Shown here: in pieces, positions 26,687-38,220 of the stretch
Numbering within the stretch: the first letter of the stretch is position 1
How the letters are laid out: the number at the start of each line of letters is the position of its first letter
DNA from: Sandaracinus sp.
Lineage (GTDB): Bacteria > Myxococcota_A > Polyangia > Polyangiales > Houyiibacteriaceae
Assembly (NCBI GenBank): GCA_002699025.1
Contig: PABA01000151.1
Coordinates: 38,256-102,255, forward strand
Direction of reading: 5' to 3'
Length of the DNA: 64,000 nucleotides
The notes under the pieces: model-generated
Databases searched by the model: none
The model's input: only the letters and a program-made list of their open reading frames with translations
Told to the model about the DNA's origin: nothing
Position numbers and translations under genes: made by a program

Positions 26687-27994
26687 TCAGCGGCGGAGGG
26701 TGCGGACGCGGTGGTTCTGGGCGTCGGCGACGTAGATGGTGCCGTCGGCGGCGACGGCGACGTCGGTCGGGCCGTTCAGCTGGCCGCTCGCGGCCGGGCC
26801 GTCCAGGAAGCCGGCGGTGGTGCCGGCGATGGTGCGCGTCGTGCCGTCGCCGGCGACCACGCGGATGCGGTGGTTGCTCTGGTCGGCGAGGACGATCTCG
26901 CCCTCGCGGAGCGCCATGCCGTGGGGCCAGTCGAAGCGCGCGTCGGCGCCGGGGCCGTCGGCGTCGCCGGTGTTGGAGAAGTTGCGGCAGAGGCCCGCGA
27001 GGGCGCTCAGGCTGCCGCCGACGGCCTCGCGGACGCAGTGATCCTGGCCCGCCGTCCAGATGGCCGTGCCGTCCGTGAGCACGCCCCAGGGGTAGTAGAG
27101 GCGGCCGGGGAGGGCGCCGGTGTAGCTCGCGTCACCGAGGCTCTCGAGCGTGCCGACGGGGGTCGTGACCTCGCCGGCGGAGACGCGGCGGATGGCGTTG
27201 TTGCGGTTGTCGGCGACGAGCACGTCGGCGCCGTCGAGGGCGAGGCGCACGGGGCGGTCGAAGCGGGCCGCGCCGGTCGCGTCGCCGTCCGCGCGGCCGC
27301 TCGTGCCGCAGGCGCCGGCGAAGACGCTCTCGACGCCGGCCGGGCTGAGCGCGCGGAGGCAGTGGGCGCCGCGGTCGGCGACGACGAGGGTGCCGTCCGG
27401 GAGCGCGATGACGTCGGCGGGCTCGTCGAGGCTCGGCATGGCGAGGGTGGTGACGACGCCGGCGGGCGTGACGCGGCGGATCAGGCCGTTGTCCCGATCG
27501 GCGACGAGCACGTTGCCGTCGGCGTCGAGGCCGAGGCCCGAGGGCGTGCGGAAGGAAGCGGCCGCGCCGGTGCCGTCGGCCATCCCGGGCGCGTCGCCGC
27601 CCGCGAGCGTCCCGAGGACCCAGCCGCCCGGGCCGGCGTCGCCCATGGCGGCATCCATGGCCATCGCGGCGTCGCCTGTCATCGCAGCATCGCCTGCCAT
27701 CGCGGCGTCCATGGTCATCGCGGCGTCTGCCATCGCGGCGTCCGTGCTGGCGTCGGCGGCGCCCGCGTCCGGCTCGCCGGCGTCGGCGCGCCCGGCGTCG
27801 AGCGCGCCGCCATCCGCCCCGCTGTCGGAGGCGCCGGCGTCGGGCTGCCCGGTGTCCGGCTCGCCGGCGTCGCGCGCTCCGCCGTCCATGGCGCCGCCCG
27901 CGTCCATGGCGTCGCCCGCGTCTCCGGCCGCCCGGTCGTCGTCCCCGCAGCCGAGACTCGTCATCAGAGAGAGAACCAGGATCACGCGCGCCAT
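26687..27994 (-). CDS. NHL-repeat beta-propeller lipoprotein
   Basis: A 435-residue protein starting at ATG 27994 with lipobox MTSLGC (Cys16). A long low-complexity spacer follows (about 20-125), first of Asp-Ala-Gly units and then of DAAMA-type repeats with matching short DNA repeats. Residues about 130-435 form a six-bladed NHL propeller, with blades such as GLGLDADGNVLVADRDNGLI, VIALPDGTLVVADRGAHCLR and VAVAADGTIYVADAQNHRVR. NHL propellers bind proteins or ligands; here the location is the cell surface or periplasm. The open frame extends upstream, but only shadow sequence lies there. Confidence 0.9.
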   Translation of the reverse strand: MARVILVLSLMTSLGCGDDDRAAGDAGDAMDAGGAMDGGARDAGEPDTGQPDAGASDSGADGGALDAGRADAGEPDAGAADASTDAAMADAAMTMDAAMAGDAAMTGDAAMAMDAAMGDAGPGGWVLGTLAGGDAPGMADGTGAAASFRTPSGLGLDADGNVLVADRDNGLIRRVTPAGVVTTLAMPSLDEPADVIALPDGTLVVADRGAHCLRALSPAGVESVFAGACGTSGRADGDATGAARFDRPVRLALDGADVLVADNRNNAIRRVSAGEVTTPVGTLESLGDASYTGALPGRLYYPWGVLTDGTAIWTAGQDHCVREAVGGSLSALAGLCRNFSNTGDADGPGADARFDWPHGMALREGEIVLADQSNHRIRVVAGDGTTRTIAGTTAGFLDGPAASGQLNGPTDVAVAADGTIYVADAQNHRVRTLRR

Positions 27995-28066
27995 GAGCAC
28001 CTCCGCAGCCCCTCGGGGTAGCCGACGCAGACGCGCGCGGGGCGAAACGCTCCGTGTCCGAGCGGA

Positions 28067-28096
28067 GACGCCCCGTTCGCGGACGCCCCGTTCGGG
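28067..28096. repeat. 15-bp tandem duplication
   Basis: Two copies of gacgccccgttcg plus two bases lie head to tail, at 28067-28081 and 28082-28096. They are in the gap between the NHL lipoprotein gene and the kinase-NACHT gene. A weak inverted repeat (ctccg/cggag) lies just to the left. Confidence 0.7.
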
Positions 28097-28172
28097 GGAG
28101 GCTCCTGCGAGCCCGTCCTCCGGACGCCAGGTGCGCGCCGGCTCGTCGCGAAGTCGACCGCCGCCCGGCGGC

Positions 28173-30908
28173 TCAGCCTTCGGCTCTCGGCGCCCCGCCC
28201 GGCGCCGCTTCACCCCGGCCCGCGTCCTCCCGGTCCGCTTCGCTCGCGAAGTGGTCGAGCAGCGTGCGGTGCAGGAAGACGTAGCCGCCCCCCACGCGCC
28301 GCATGAAGCCCACCGCGACCGCCTCGTCGAGCGTGTCCTGCAGCCGCAGCGGCAGCGGCGTCCTCAGCGCCAGCCAGAGCCGGAGCACGCCGTACATGAT
28401 CACGGCGAAGCCCCCGTAGATGAGGAAGAGCGCCGTCAGCACGAAGAGCCCGACGGCGAAGCCCACCACCACCCGCGGGTCTCCGTCGTGCTCCGCGACC
28501 TCCCGGAGCGGCGCCAGCAGGTAGGGCTCGAAGACGAACGCGAAGAGCAGCCCCACGGGGACGCCGACCCCGATGGACACCCCAAAGGCGTAGTGGAGCG
28601 AGCGGCGCATGCCCTGGTTCGGCGCGATGCGCGAGGGCAGCGGGCTCGCGTCGAGGGCGAAGGCGAGCGTGAGCACGAGCGCGGTCAGGCCGGCGCCCAC
28701 GAGGTTCTTCCACAGGTTGAACTGGAGGCCCTCCGCCAGCCCGACCGCGGCCGCGCAGGCCATGGTGAGGGGCAAGAGCTTCAGCGCCCGGCGCCAGGAC
28801 CAGCGCAGGCGCTCGACGGGCTTGATGCGGCCGAGCGTGTAGGCGAAGGAGCCGAGCGTGACGGCGAAGCCGAAGGTCAGCGCGGAGGGGAGCGGGTTGC
28901 CCGCCAGGGTGGTCGCCGTGTTCAGGCCCACGCCCACGGCGAGCACGAGGAGCGCGCCCACGAGGTAGCCCGCGACCCGGTCGGTCCCCCGCTCGAGCCA
29001 GCCGAAGTCGAGCCGCTCGAGCCAGAGGTCCGAGACGCTCCGCCGCCGCATGGCGCGCGCCAGGTAGCTCAGCCGGCCGAGGAGCGGGCCCCGCCGCGCG
29101 GGCGCCACGTCCCCGAGCGCGCTCTCGACGAAGGGCGCCCAGACCTCACGCCACCCGGTGCCCGAGACGGACTCGGCGCTGGACGCATCGGCGGAGGCAT
29201 CACCGCCGGAGACTTCACCGCGCGCCACGCCGCCGCCTCCGTGGCGCGCGCGCAGCGTCAGCAGGAGCGGGTTGCGGAGCAGCTCCCGGAGCGCCGGCTC
29301 GGCCTCCACGCGCGCGCGCACCGGGCCCGCGCCGAGCGCCTCGAGCAGCGCCCCCTGCGCGTCGTCCTCGAGGGGCAGGATGCGGAGCGCGCCGCCGAAG
29401 TGGAGCCGCTCCCCCGCGGCCTCGTATTCCTCCTCGCGGCAGGCGACGACCACCGGCACCGCGTGCTCCTCCCGGAAGTCGTTCAGCGCCCGCACCATCG
29501 CGCCCCGGTGCCCCGGCTCGCTCTCGTCGAGCCCGTCGAGCAGGAGCGCCAGGGCGCCCTCCTCGAGCCAGCGCACCACGCTCGGGCGCGGCAGGCCGTA
29601 CTTGGCGACGAGCTCGTCCCCGAGCCAGCGCGCGAGGTGCCGCCCGGGCTGCGCCGCGCTCGGGTCCGGCGCGTGGTAGGTGCTCAGGCTGAGGACCACC
29701 GGCGTCGGCGCGTCGGCGTCGCGCTCGGCGGCGGCGAGGAGCTCGCGGCAGAGCTGGAGGAGCAGCGTGGTCTTCCCGCTCCCGGGCGGCCCGACGAGGA
29801 GCAGGCTCTCGTGCGCGTCCCAGAGCACCTGCCCGAGCTCCGTCGAGCGCCAGCGCTCCCGCGCGCCCTCGGGCCGGCTCCCCCACGCCTCCCAGGGCGC
29901 GTCGACCAGCTCGGGCGCCGCCTCGAGGGGGATCTCCGCGAGCATGCTCCCGTCCAGCGCGCGCTCGAGCACCCCCTCGAGCCAGAGCCGTTCCACGCGC
30001 TCGGCGAGCAGCGCCCGCGTGCTCCGCGCCGGGCCCCGCCGCGCTCCCGCGAGCTCCCCGAGGAGCGCCTCCATCGTGGCGAAGCGCGCGCCCGGATCCT
30101 CGTCCAGCGCTCGGCCGAGGGCCGCCGCCAGGCTCGGCGGCGCCCCGCGGCCCGCGAGGGCGTCGGCGAGCGCTCGGGCGAAGCCGTACTGATCGCTCGC
30201 GGGCGTGGCCGGCTGCCCGGCGCGCACCTCCGGCGCCATGTAGTGCGGGCTCCCGACGACGGCGCCCGGATCGTCGGCCACGAGCGCCCGCGCCAGGCCG
30301 AAGTCCACGACCCGGACGCGCCCGTCGTCGCCGACGAGCACGTTCTCCGGCTTGAAGTCGCGGTGCACGAGCCCGGCCGCGTGGGCGGCGTCGAGGCCTC
30401 GGCCGGCCTGGAGGAAACAGGCGAGCACCTCGCGCCAGGAGGCCGACGGGCGCGCGTCCAGCCAGCGCCGGAGCGTGACCCCCGGGACGTGCTCCATGAC
30501 GAAGTAGAGCTCGTCGTCGCGGTCGACGATGGCGTGCACGGTCACGACGTTCGGGTGGCTGAGCTGCGCCAGCGCGCGCGCCTCGGCGACGATCAGCTCG
30601 CGCCGGGCGCGCTCGAGGGCCCCGCGCAGGAGCTTCACGGCGACCGTGCGGCCGAGGGTCGGGTCGTGCGCGCGGTAGACGACGCCCATCGCCCCGCCGC
30701 CGATGCGCGCCTCGATGGTGAGCCCGTCGAGCTGCGTGGGGGCGCTCTTCGAGCCGGCCTTCGCCAGGATGTCGGCGACGGCCAGGCGTTGCTCCAGGGA
30801 GGCGGCGCTCGGCCGCTCCGGGCGCGCGTCGCGGAGGAGGCGCTCGACGCGCTCCTCTTCCTGCTCGCTCGCCTCGGCCACCTCGCCCACCTCACCCACG
30901 TCACTCAC
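28173..30908 (-). CDS. Ser/Thr kinase-NACHT NTPase fusion with membrane domain
   Basis: A 911-residue protein. The kinase domain (about 61-290) has a glycine loop IGGGAMG at 69-75, Lys92, HRDFKPEN 182-189, DFG 202-204 and APE 225-227. A NACHT/STAND-type NTPase follows: Walker A GPPGSGKT 373-380, Walker B LLLDGLDE 455-462 and a VVVACREEEY strand at about 487-495. Residues about 660-860 contain seven or eight membrane segments, and the C-terminus returns to the cytoplasm (GYVFLHRTLLDHFA, typical of the end of NACHT-linked helical regions). It lies 27 bp downstream of an ECF sigma gene in the same operon. A role as a membrane sensor that signals by phosphorylation and NTP-driven oligomerisation is inferred. 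Confidence 0.9.
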   Translation of the reverse strand: MSDVGEVGEVAEASEQEEERVERLLRDARPERPSAASLEQRLAVADILAKAGSKSAPTQLDGLTIEARIGGGAMGVVYRAHDPTLGRTVAVKLLRGALERARRELIVAEARALAQLSHPNVVTVHAIVDRDDELYFVMEHVPGVTLRRWLDARPSASWREVLACFLQAGRGLDAAHAAGLVHRDFKPENVLVGDDGRVRVVDFGLARALVADDPGAVVGSPHYMAPEVRAGQPATPASDQYGFARALADALAGRGAPPSLAAALGRALDEDPGARFATMEALLGELAGARRGPARSTRALLAERVERLWLEGVLERALDGSMLAEIPLEAAPELVDAPWEAWGSRPEGARERWRSTELGQVLWDAHESLLLVGPPGSGKTTLLLQLCRELLAAAERDADAPTPVVLSLSTYHAPDPSAAQPGRHLARWLGDELVAKYGLPRPSVVRWLEEGALALLLDGLDESEPGHRGAMVRALNDFREEHAVPVVVACREEEYEAAGERLHFGGALRILPLEDDAQGALLEALGAGPVRARVEAEPALRELLRNPLLLTLRARHGGGGVARGEVSGGDASADASSAESVSGTGWREVWAPFVESALGDVAPARRGPLLGRLSYLARAMRRRSVSDLWLERLDFGWLERGTDRVAGYLVGALLVLAVGVGLNTATTLAGNPLPSALTFGFAVTLGSFAYTLGRIKPVERLRWSWRRALKLLPLTMACAAAVGLAEGLQFNLWKNLVGAGLTALVLTLAFALDASPLPSRIAPNQGMRRSLHYAFGVSIGVGVPVGLLFAFVFEPYLLAPLREVAEHDGDPRVVVGFAVGLFVLTALFLIYGGFAVIMYGVLRLWLALRTPLPLRLQDTLDEAVAVGFMRRVGGGYVFLHRTLLDHFASEADREDAGRGEAAPGGAPRAEG

Positions 30909-30935
30909 CCAAGGCGCCCGAGCATACCCGCGGCG

Positions 30936-31526
30936 TCAGTCGGGTCGAGCGGCGCGCATCAGGCCGTCCGCGCCCTCCGGGCCGAGGAGCCCCGAGGGGT
31001 CCCGCTCGAGGGCCTCGCGCAGGAGCTGGCGCCCGCGGAAGAGCCGGCTCTTCACCGTGCCGGGCGGGACCTCGACGGCGGCCGCGACCTCGTCGACGGA
31101 GAGCTCCTCCCAGTAATAGAGCTCGAGCACGATCTGCAGCTCGACGGGCATGCCCTGGAGCGCCTGCACGAGGGCGCGCTCCTCGGCGCGGCGGAAGAGG
31201 AGCGTCGAGGCGCGCGGCTCGAGGTCGAGGATCGAGCTGACGCCGAAGTCGGGGGGCGGCCGCCCGGAGCGGACCTTCGCGCGGTAGTGCTCGAAGAGGA
31301 CGTTGCGCGCGACGCCGAAGAGGAAGCTGCGGAAGCTCGCGTCGCCGCGGAAGCGGTCGGCATGCTCGAGCGTGCGGAGGAAGGTCTGCTGGACGAGATC
31401 GTCGGCGTCCTCACAGGCCTTGCTGCGGAAGAAGCGCAGCACGGCGCCGTAGTGGGCGTGGATCAGCGCCTCGCCGGCCGCGCCGTCCCCCTCCCGCCAG
31501 GCCGCGAGCCGCGCGCGATCGTCCAT
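30936..31526 (-). CDS. ECF-type sigma-70 factor
   Basis: A 196-residue sigma factor with region 2 (about 20-85: DADDLVQQTFLRTL, FRSFLFGVARNVLFEHYR) and region 4 (about 125-175: LELYYWEELSVDEVAAAV, GTVKSRLFRGRQLLREAL). Regions 1 and 3 are missing, as expected for ECF factors. No anti-sigma gene is adjacent; the next gene in the operon is the kinase-NACHT fusion. ECF factors paired with Ser/Thr kinases are known and can be activated by phosphorylation, so this pair may be such a switch. The C-terminal 20 residues extend beyond region 4. Confidence 0.9.
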   Translation of the reverse strand: MDDRARLAAWREGDGAAGEALIHAHYGAVLRFFRSKACEDADDLVQQTFLRTLEHADRFRGDASFRSFLFGVARNVLFEHYRAKVRSGRPPPDFGVSSILDLEPRASTLLFRRAEERALVQALQGMPVELQIVLELYYWEELSVDEVAAAVEVPPGTVKSRLFRGRQLLREALERDPSGLLGPEGADGLMRAARPD

Positions 31527-31898
31527 CGCGCGAGGGTAGCACTCCGCGAGGCCACGCCCACGGCCCGCGCCCCGCCCACGTGCACGTGCTCGTCCTCGAT
31601 CGCCCGAAGAGGCGGAGCGCTCGCTGCTCTCGGAGGCCGGCCCCGCACTCGCGTCGATCGCGTGCGGAGCGGGCGCGTGGGTCGCCGATCCGTCGAAGGC
31701 ATTCGGACGAAGCTCGCTCCAGAGGAGTCGAGCACGAGCAGAGCAAGTGCACGAGCACGAAGACGACTCGCCGTCCGAGTCCTCGCCGTCGTCCGGGCTC
31801 GCCCTCGATGCCCGGGGACCCGGGGCGGACGACGGACGCGCGCGCCGGAGCCCCCCTCGGCCCCGGCGCGCGCTTCCGTCGCCGCTACGTCGCCGGGC
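31527..31898. other. Upstream region of the ECF-kinase operon, no gene
   Basis: This 372-bp gap lies upstream of the sigma gene and downstream of a lipoprotein gene, all on the minus strand. It contains gtgcacgtgc at 31580, the core of the palindrome seen in the 162-bp repeat near 2.9 kb, and a related gtgcacgagcac at about 31748. No gene, RNA or terminator is convincing. Confidence 0.45.
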
Positions 31899-33125
31899 TC
31901 AGGGGAGGTTCCACTTCGCCCGGAGGTAGGTCGCCACCTCCGCCCGCTCGGAGACCGAGAGGCGGCGCGAGTAGACGAGGACCTCGTAGACGCGCCCGAG
32001 GAGCCGGCCGTTCTGCGTGCGGCCGATGCGCAGGTTCAGCGGGCTCGGCAGCGGCGAGCTCGGCGCCCCGAAGAGGTGCAAGCCCGAGGACTCGTCCGCG
32101 CCGTCGGCCGCGAAGATGGCCAGCGTGTCGTTGCTCGAGCTCGCCATGTGCGTGGCCGCGACGTACATCGGGCCCGCCGGCGCGTCGCGCTCGACCACCG
32201 TCTCCACGCCGCCCGAGGTGCCGGGGGGGTTGCGGAAGAGGACGCGGAAGTCGCGATCCGCCGAGCGCTCGATCATGAAGGCCCAGGCGGAGGTGCCCGT
32301 GAGGGCGCCGAAGATGCCGGCCGGGAGCTCACCGCGGAACTCGCCCGCGACGACGACCTCGATGTCCGTCGAGCTCAGCCCCGTGAAGCCGTTCACGATG
32401 AGCTGGTCGTTCTCGCCGTCGAAGTCGACGGCGCCCCGGCCGTTCCGCCCCTCCGGCCGGTAGAGGGGCCGGGCGATCCCGGTGGTCGGCGTGGCCACGA
32501 TCCCGCCGAGGCCGCGCCGGTCGCGCCAGTCCGTCAGGCGCATCTCCGAGTCGACGTCGATCGAGTCCATCGCGTCGCCGTCGAGCCAGAGGGCCAGGCC
32601 GAGGGCCGGCGGCGAGATCAGGCGGCAGGTGCTCCCGACGCGCTCGAAGCCCTCCGAGCACGTGTCGCACATCTCGCCCTCGTAGCCGTCGAGGCAGACG
32701 CAGTAGCGCAAGCCGTCGGCGGGGCTCAGCAGGCACTCGGAGCCGGGGCCGCACTCGAAGGCGTCCTCCCCGGTCGCGTCGCAGCCCGGGATGCACTCCC
32801 GGTCCATGCCCTCGACCCAGCCTTCGGCGCACTCCATGCAGTCCTCGCCCGCGTAGCCGCGCGGGCAGGTGCTCGCGTCCGGCTCCGCGCCGCCGTCGGC
32901 GAGGCCCCCGTCTTCGTCCGGGGTCGCGGCGTCCTCGCCGGGCATGCCTCCGTCGGAGGGCGGGGTGCTGGCGTCGTCCATCATGGCGACGCCCGCATCG
33001 CCATCGCCGGCGTCCACGGCACCGCCGTCGCCGTCGCCGCAGGCCACGAGGCCCACGAGCAGGAAACAGAGGGCCGCGGGGATGCTCCACCGCGGGGCTC
33101 TCGAACGGTACCCGGTCGAACCCAT
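31899..33125 (-). CDS. Lipoprotein with EGF-like and LamG-like domains
   Basis: A 408-residue protein with a lipoprotein signal (lipobox LVGLVAC, Cys29) and an Asp/Ala/Gly/Pro spacer to about residue 85. Residues about 85-165 hold ten or more cysteines in EGF-like spacing (CPRGYAGEDCMECAEGW, CVCLDGYEGEMCDTC). Residues about 175-405 fit a concanavalin/LamG-like jelly roll (ALWLDGDAMDSI, AVDFDGENDQLIV, YEVLVYSRRLSVSE, VATYLRAKW). Such domains bind glycans or proteins. It is probably an outer-surface protein; the ligand is unknown. Confidence 0.85.
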   Translation of the reverse strand: MGSTGYRSRAPRWSIPAALCFLLVGLVACGDGDGGAVDAGDGDAGVAMMDDASTPPSDGGMPGEDAATPDEDGGLADGGAEPDASTCPRGYAGEDCMECAEGWVEGMDRECIPGCDATGEDAFECGPGSECLLSPADGLRYCVCLDGYEGEMCDTCSEGFERVGSTCRLISPPALGLALWLDGDAMDSIDVDSEMRLTDWRDRRGLGGIVATPTTGIARPLYRPEGRNGRGAVDFDGENDQLIVNGFTGLSSTDIEVVVAGEFRGELPAGIFGALTGTSAWAFMIERSADRDFRVLFRNPPGTSGGVETVVERDAPAGPMYVAATHMASSSNDTLAIFAADGADESSGLHLFGAPSSPLPSPLNLRIGRTQNGRLLGRVYEVLVYSRRLSVSERAEVATYLRAKWNLP

Positions 33126-33382
33126 CTCACACGCTCCTTCGGTCGATGCGAGGGGCTCACCGGCCCCCCTGCACCGGGCAAGTGACGAAGGGCGCCGATC
33201 GGTTCACGGGTTTCTCGATTTTCTTCCGAACGGCCGCGCGAGCCCCGCGGGACGCCCGGGGATCGCGGCCTCCGCCGCGAAGGCGCTCCGCCGGATCCTC
33301 CCGAGACGAGCCTCCCGGACGAGCTTCCCGAGCGTCGCCGGAGCCCGGCCGGCCGCCTCTTCGCCGAAGAGCGAGCGGGGGC

Positions 33383-35044
33383 TCAGAGCACGTCGAGGAG
33401 CCGCTCGAGGCGCCGCCGCTCGACCGGCCGGAGCGACGCCTCCTCGTCCTCGAGGCGCGCCTCCACGGCCTCCTCCGCCTCCTCCCCCCAGATGCGCACG
33501 ATGTCCTGCGACGCCTCCTCCTCGAGCGTCTCGGTCATCGCCATCTCGATGAAGTCCGCCAGCATCGCCGGGTCCCCCCGGCAGCTCGGGTCCATCTCGA
33601 AGGCCTCCAGGTAGATCGGCCGCGCGTTCGAGAGCCAGCGCCGCGCCGCCCAGGCCCGCGCGTGGAGCAGCTTCGGCCGGCAATCGTCCGGGTGGTCCCG
33701 GCCCACCATGGTGATGGTCCCCACCTCGCGCCGCCCGAGCCGCCGCCCGGCGTCCAGCTTCGCCTTCAGCGGCACGAGGTGCTCGGGCACGTCGCCCCGC
33801 TCCCAGGGGTTCTGCGCCTCCGGCAGCCCCTCGGCATGCTCGACGTCCTCGAGGGCCACCCCCTCGGGCAGCGGCGGCAGCACGGGGATGCCCGGCGCGT
33901 GCGGCGGCGTGGGCGGGCTCGGCCAGAGCGCCACGCCCAGCAGCACCACCAGGAGCAGCCCGAGCGCCGCGGTCCCGCCGAGGAGCGCCAGGGGCGGCAC
34001 CTTCCGGAGCGGCTCGGGGAGCTTCGACTGCGCCCGCGAGACCCGCTCCTCGACGAAGGAGAGCCGCTCCGGCAGCCGGAGCTCGTCCGAGACCTCGCGC
34101 CAGCCCTCGCCGAGCGCCTTGATCTTCCCCGTCACCTGGTCGAGCGCGCCCGGCTCCTCGAGCTCCAGCTCCTCGAGCGCCGCCAGCATCGCGCCGCCGT
34201 CCGCGAAGCGCGCCTCGGGGGCCTTCGCCAGCGCGCGCTCGATCAGCGCCTCGAGCGCCGCGGGCACCTCGGGCCGGAGCCCGCGCAGCTTCGGCGGCGT
34301 GTCGACGAGGTGCGCGCGCAGCATCGAGCCCGGGTCCTCGTGCAGGAAGGGCAGCCGCCCGGCGAGGAGCTCGAAGAACATCACGCCCGCCGCGTAGACA
34401 TCCGTCCGCGCGTCCACGGCCGCCTGCCCCTCGATCTGCTCCGGCGCCATGTAGGCGGGCGTGCCGAGGATGGTCCCGGCGCGCGTCAGCTTCGGGCTCG
34501 CCGGGCGTCCAGCGCTCCCGTCGTCGATGAACTTCGCCAGCCCGAAGTCGAGCACCTCGACGTGATCGGTCCCGTCGGGCAGCACGCGCAGGAGCACGTT
34601 CCCGGGCTTCAGGTCCCGGTGCACGATGCCGCTCGCATGCGCGTAGCTCAGGCTCCGGAGCACCTGCGTCATGAGCGCGAGGGTCCGCTCCACGGGGAGC
34701 GCCCCGCCGGTCTCGACGAGCGTGTCGAGGTCCGTCCCCTCGATGAGCTCCATCACCAGGTAGGGCAGCCCCTCGGCCACGCCGAAGTCGGTGATGGTGA
34801 CGATGTTCGGGTGCTGGAGCGTGGAGAGCGTGCGCGCCTCGCGCTCGAAGCGCTGCACCACGTCCTTCGCGTCGCGGAAGGTCTCGTGCAGCACCTTCAC
34901 GGCGACCGGCCGCTCGAGCTTCAGGTGCAGCGCCCGGTACACGCCGCCCATGCCGCCTTCGCCGAGCTTGGCCTCGATCCGATACCGTCCGTCGAGCACC
35001 TGGCCGACGAGCGCGTCGTCGACCTCTGTCGCCGTCTCCGGCAT
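33383..35044 (-). CDS. Ser/Thr protein kinase with single membrane segment
   Basis: A 553-residue kinase starting at ATG 35044. The catalytic domain (about 20-290) has GEGGMG 28-33, Lys50, HRDLKPGN 142-149, DFG 166-168 and a canonical APEQ. A coiled, charged linker leads to one membrane segment (about 375-400). The outside part of about 150 residues is helical with PDDCRPKLLHARAWAARRW and an acidic C-terminus. It probably senses an envelope signal. The gene starts 11 bp after the end of the upstream kinase gene, so both are in one operon. Confidence 0.92.
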   Translation of the reverse strand: MPETATEVDDALVGQVLDGRYRIEAKLGEGGMGGVYRALHLKLERPVAVKVLHETFRDAKDVVQRFEREARTLSTLQHPNIVTITDFGVAEGLPYLVMELIEGTDLDTLVETGGALPVERTLALMTQVLRSLSYAHASGIVHRDLKPGNVLLRVLPDGTDHVEVLDFGLAKFIDDGSAGRPASPKLTRAGTILGTPAYMAPEQIEGQAAVDARTDVYAAGVMFFELLAGRLPFLHEDPGSMLRAHLVDTPPKLRGLRPEVPAALEALIERALAKAPEARFADGGAMLAALEELELEEPGALDQVTGKIKALGEGWREVSDELRLPERLSFVEERVSRAQSKLPEPLRKVPPLALLGGTAALGLLLVVLLGVALWPSPPTPPHAPGIPVLPPLPEGVALEDVEHAEGLPEAQNPWERGDVPEHLVPLKAKLDAGRRLGRREVGTITMVGRDHPDDCRPKLLHARAWAARRWLSNARPIYLEAFEMDPSCRGDPAMLADFIEMAMTETLEEEASQDIVRIWGEEAEEAVEARLEDEEASLRPVERRRLERLLDVL

Positions 35045-35055
35045 GCGCCGCGAGT

Positions 35056-36939
<1,884 letters not shown>

Positions 36940-37020
36940 GGGGCGGATGGTAGCGCGGGGTGGAGCCGGGCGGGGGCGCGTCCGGCGGACGGGGGGCGCG
37001 GGGCCCGGGGTGGACCGCTC

Positions 37021-37053
37021 GTGCGCTCCACCGTGCGCTCCACCGTGCGCTCG
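37021..37053. repeat. 12-bp tandem repeat
   Basis: The unit gtgcgctccacc occurs at 37021 and 37033, with a degraded third copy at 37045. It lies in the 240-bp gap between the divergent kinase operon and epimerase gene, where both promoters must be. Confidence 0.7.
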
Positions 37054-37179
37054 TCGCCGAAGGCGGCCCCCGGCGTACGAACGGCGCGCCGACGCAGCCG
37101 AGCGGCGCGCCCCTGGAGCGGCCGGGCGAGCCCGGGGCCCCTTCGACCGAGCCGGACTCCCGGGATAGGGTCGCGGCCG

Positions 37180-38151
37180 ATGCGCGTCCTCGTCACCGGC
37201 GCCACCGGTTTCCTCGGTGGCCACCTCGTCGACCGGCTCCTCGCGCGCGGCCATCGCGTCACGGCGCTCGCCCGCGCGACCAGCCGAACGGAGGAGCTCG
37301 AAGCGCGCGGCGTCGAGGTGGTGCGCGTCGACCTCGCCCGCCCCGCGGAGCTCGCCGAGCCCATCCGCCGCGCCGAAGCCCTCGTGCACGCGGCCGGCGG
37401 GGGCATCGTCCGCGACGTCGCGGGGTTCTACCGCGGCAACACGGAGACGACGCGCCGGCTCCTCGAGGTCGCCGCCGTGCACGGCGCGCTGCATCGCTTC
37501 GTGCTCGTCTCCTCCCTCGCCGCCCACGGGCCCTCGGCGCCCGGCCGGCCCGCCCGCGAGGAGGACCCGGACGCGCCGCGCTCGCACTACGGCAAGAGCA
37601 AGCGCGCGGCCGAGCAGGCGGCGCTGCGCCACGCGGAGCTCTTCGGCGTGACCGTCCTCCGCCCGCCGGCGCTCTACGGCCCGGGGGAGCACCGCATGGT
37701 GCCGCTCTTCCGGGCCGCCGCGCGCGGCGTCGTGCCCATGGTGCACCCGGCGGGGACGCTCTCGCTGCTCTCGGGCCGGGACTGCGCCGAGGCGATCGCC
37801 CGGGCCCTCGAGGCGCCGCATCCCTCGGGTGTCTACTACGTCGCCGAGCCGCAGCCGATCACGCGCCGCGCCATGGCCGAGGCGATCGGGGCGGCCGTCG
37901 GGCGGCGGGTGCGCGTGCTGCCCGTGCCCGGGCCGCTCTTCGCGGGGATCGGCGCGGCGAGCGAGCTGGCTGGGCGGCTCCGGGATCGGCCCGTGATGCT
38001 CGGCCTCGACAAGGTCCGCGACGCCTCCCGGCCGCACCAGGCCTGCGCGCCCACGCGCGCCATGAAGACGCTCGGCTGGACCCCCCGCGACCGCTTCGCC
38101 GAGGGCGCCCGCGAGGCCTGGGACGACTACCGCCGGCGCGGCTGGCTCTGA
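37180..38151 (+). CDS. NAD-dependent epimerase/dehydratase family protein
   Basis: A 323-residue extended short-chain dehydrogenase. The N-terminal nucleotide-binding motif is GATGFLGG (7-14). A Ser in VSSLAAHG and the YGKSK motif give the expected Ser-Tyr-Lys set; LRPPALYGPGE also matches the family. The substrate is probably a nucleotide sugar or a steroid/lipid-like ketone; sequence alone does not decide. It is cytoplasmic. ATG 37180 begins directly at the conserved MRVLVTGATG, so the start is secure. Confidence 0.9.
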   Translation: MRVLVTGATGFLGGHLVDRLLARGHRVTALARATSRTEELEARGVEVVRVDLARPAELAEPIRRAEALVHAAGGGIVRDVAGFYRGNTETTRRLLEVAAVHGALHRFVLVSSLAAHGPSAPGRPAREEDPDAPRSHYGKSKRAAEQAALRHAELFGVTVLRPPALYGPGEHRMVPLFRAAARGVVPMVHPAGTLSLLSGRDCAEAIARALEAPHPSGVYYVAEPQPITRRAMAEAIGAAVGRRVRVLPVPGPLFAGIGAASELAGRLRDRPVMLGLDKVRDASRPHQACAPTRAMKTLGWTPRDRFAEGAREAWDDYRRRGWL

Positions 38152-38220
38152 AGGGGCGACCCGCGTCCGGCGGCGGCGAGCCCGTCCGACGGTGCGATGC
38201 GCGGCGCCCGAGCGGCCCGC

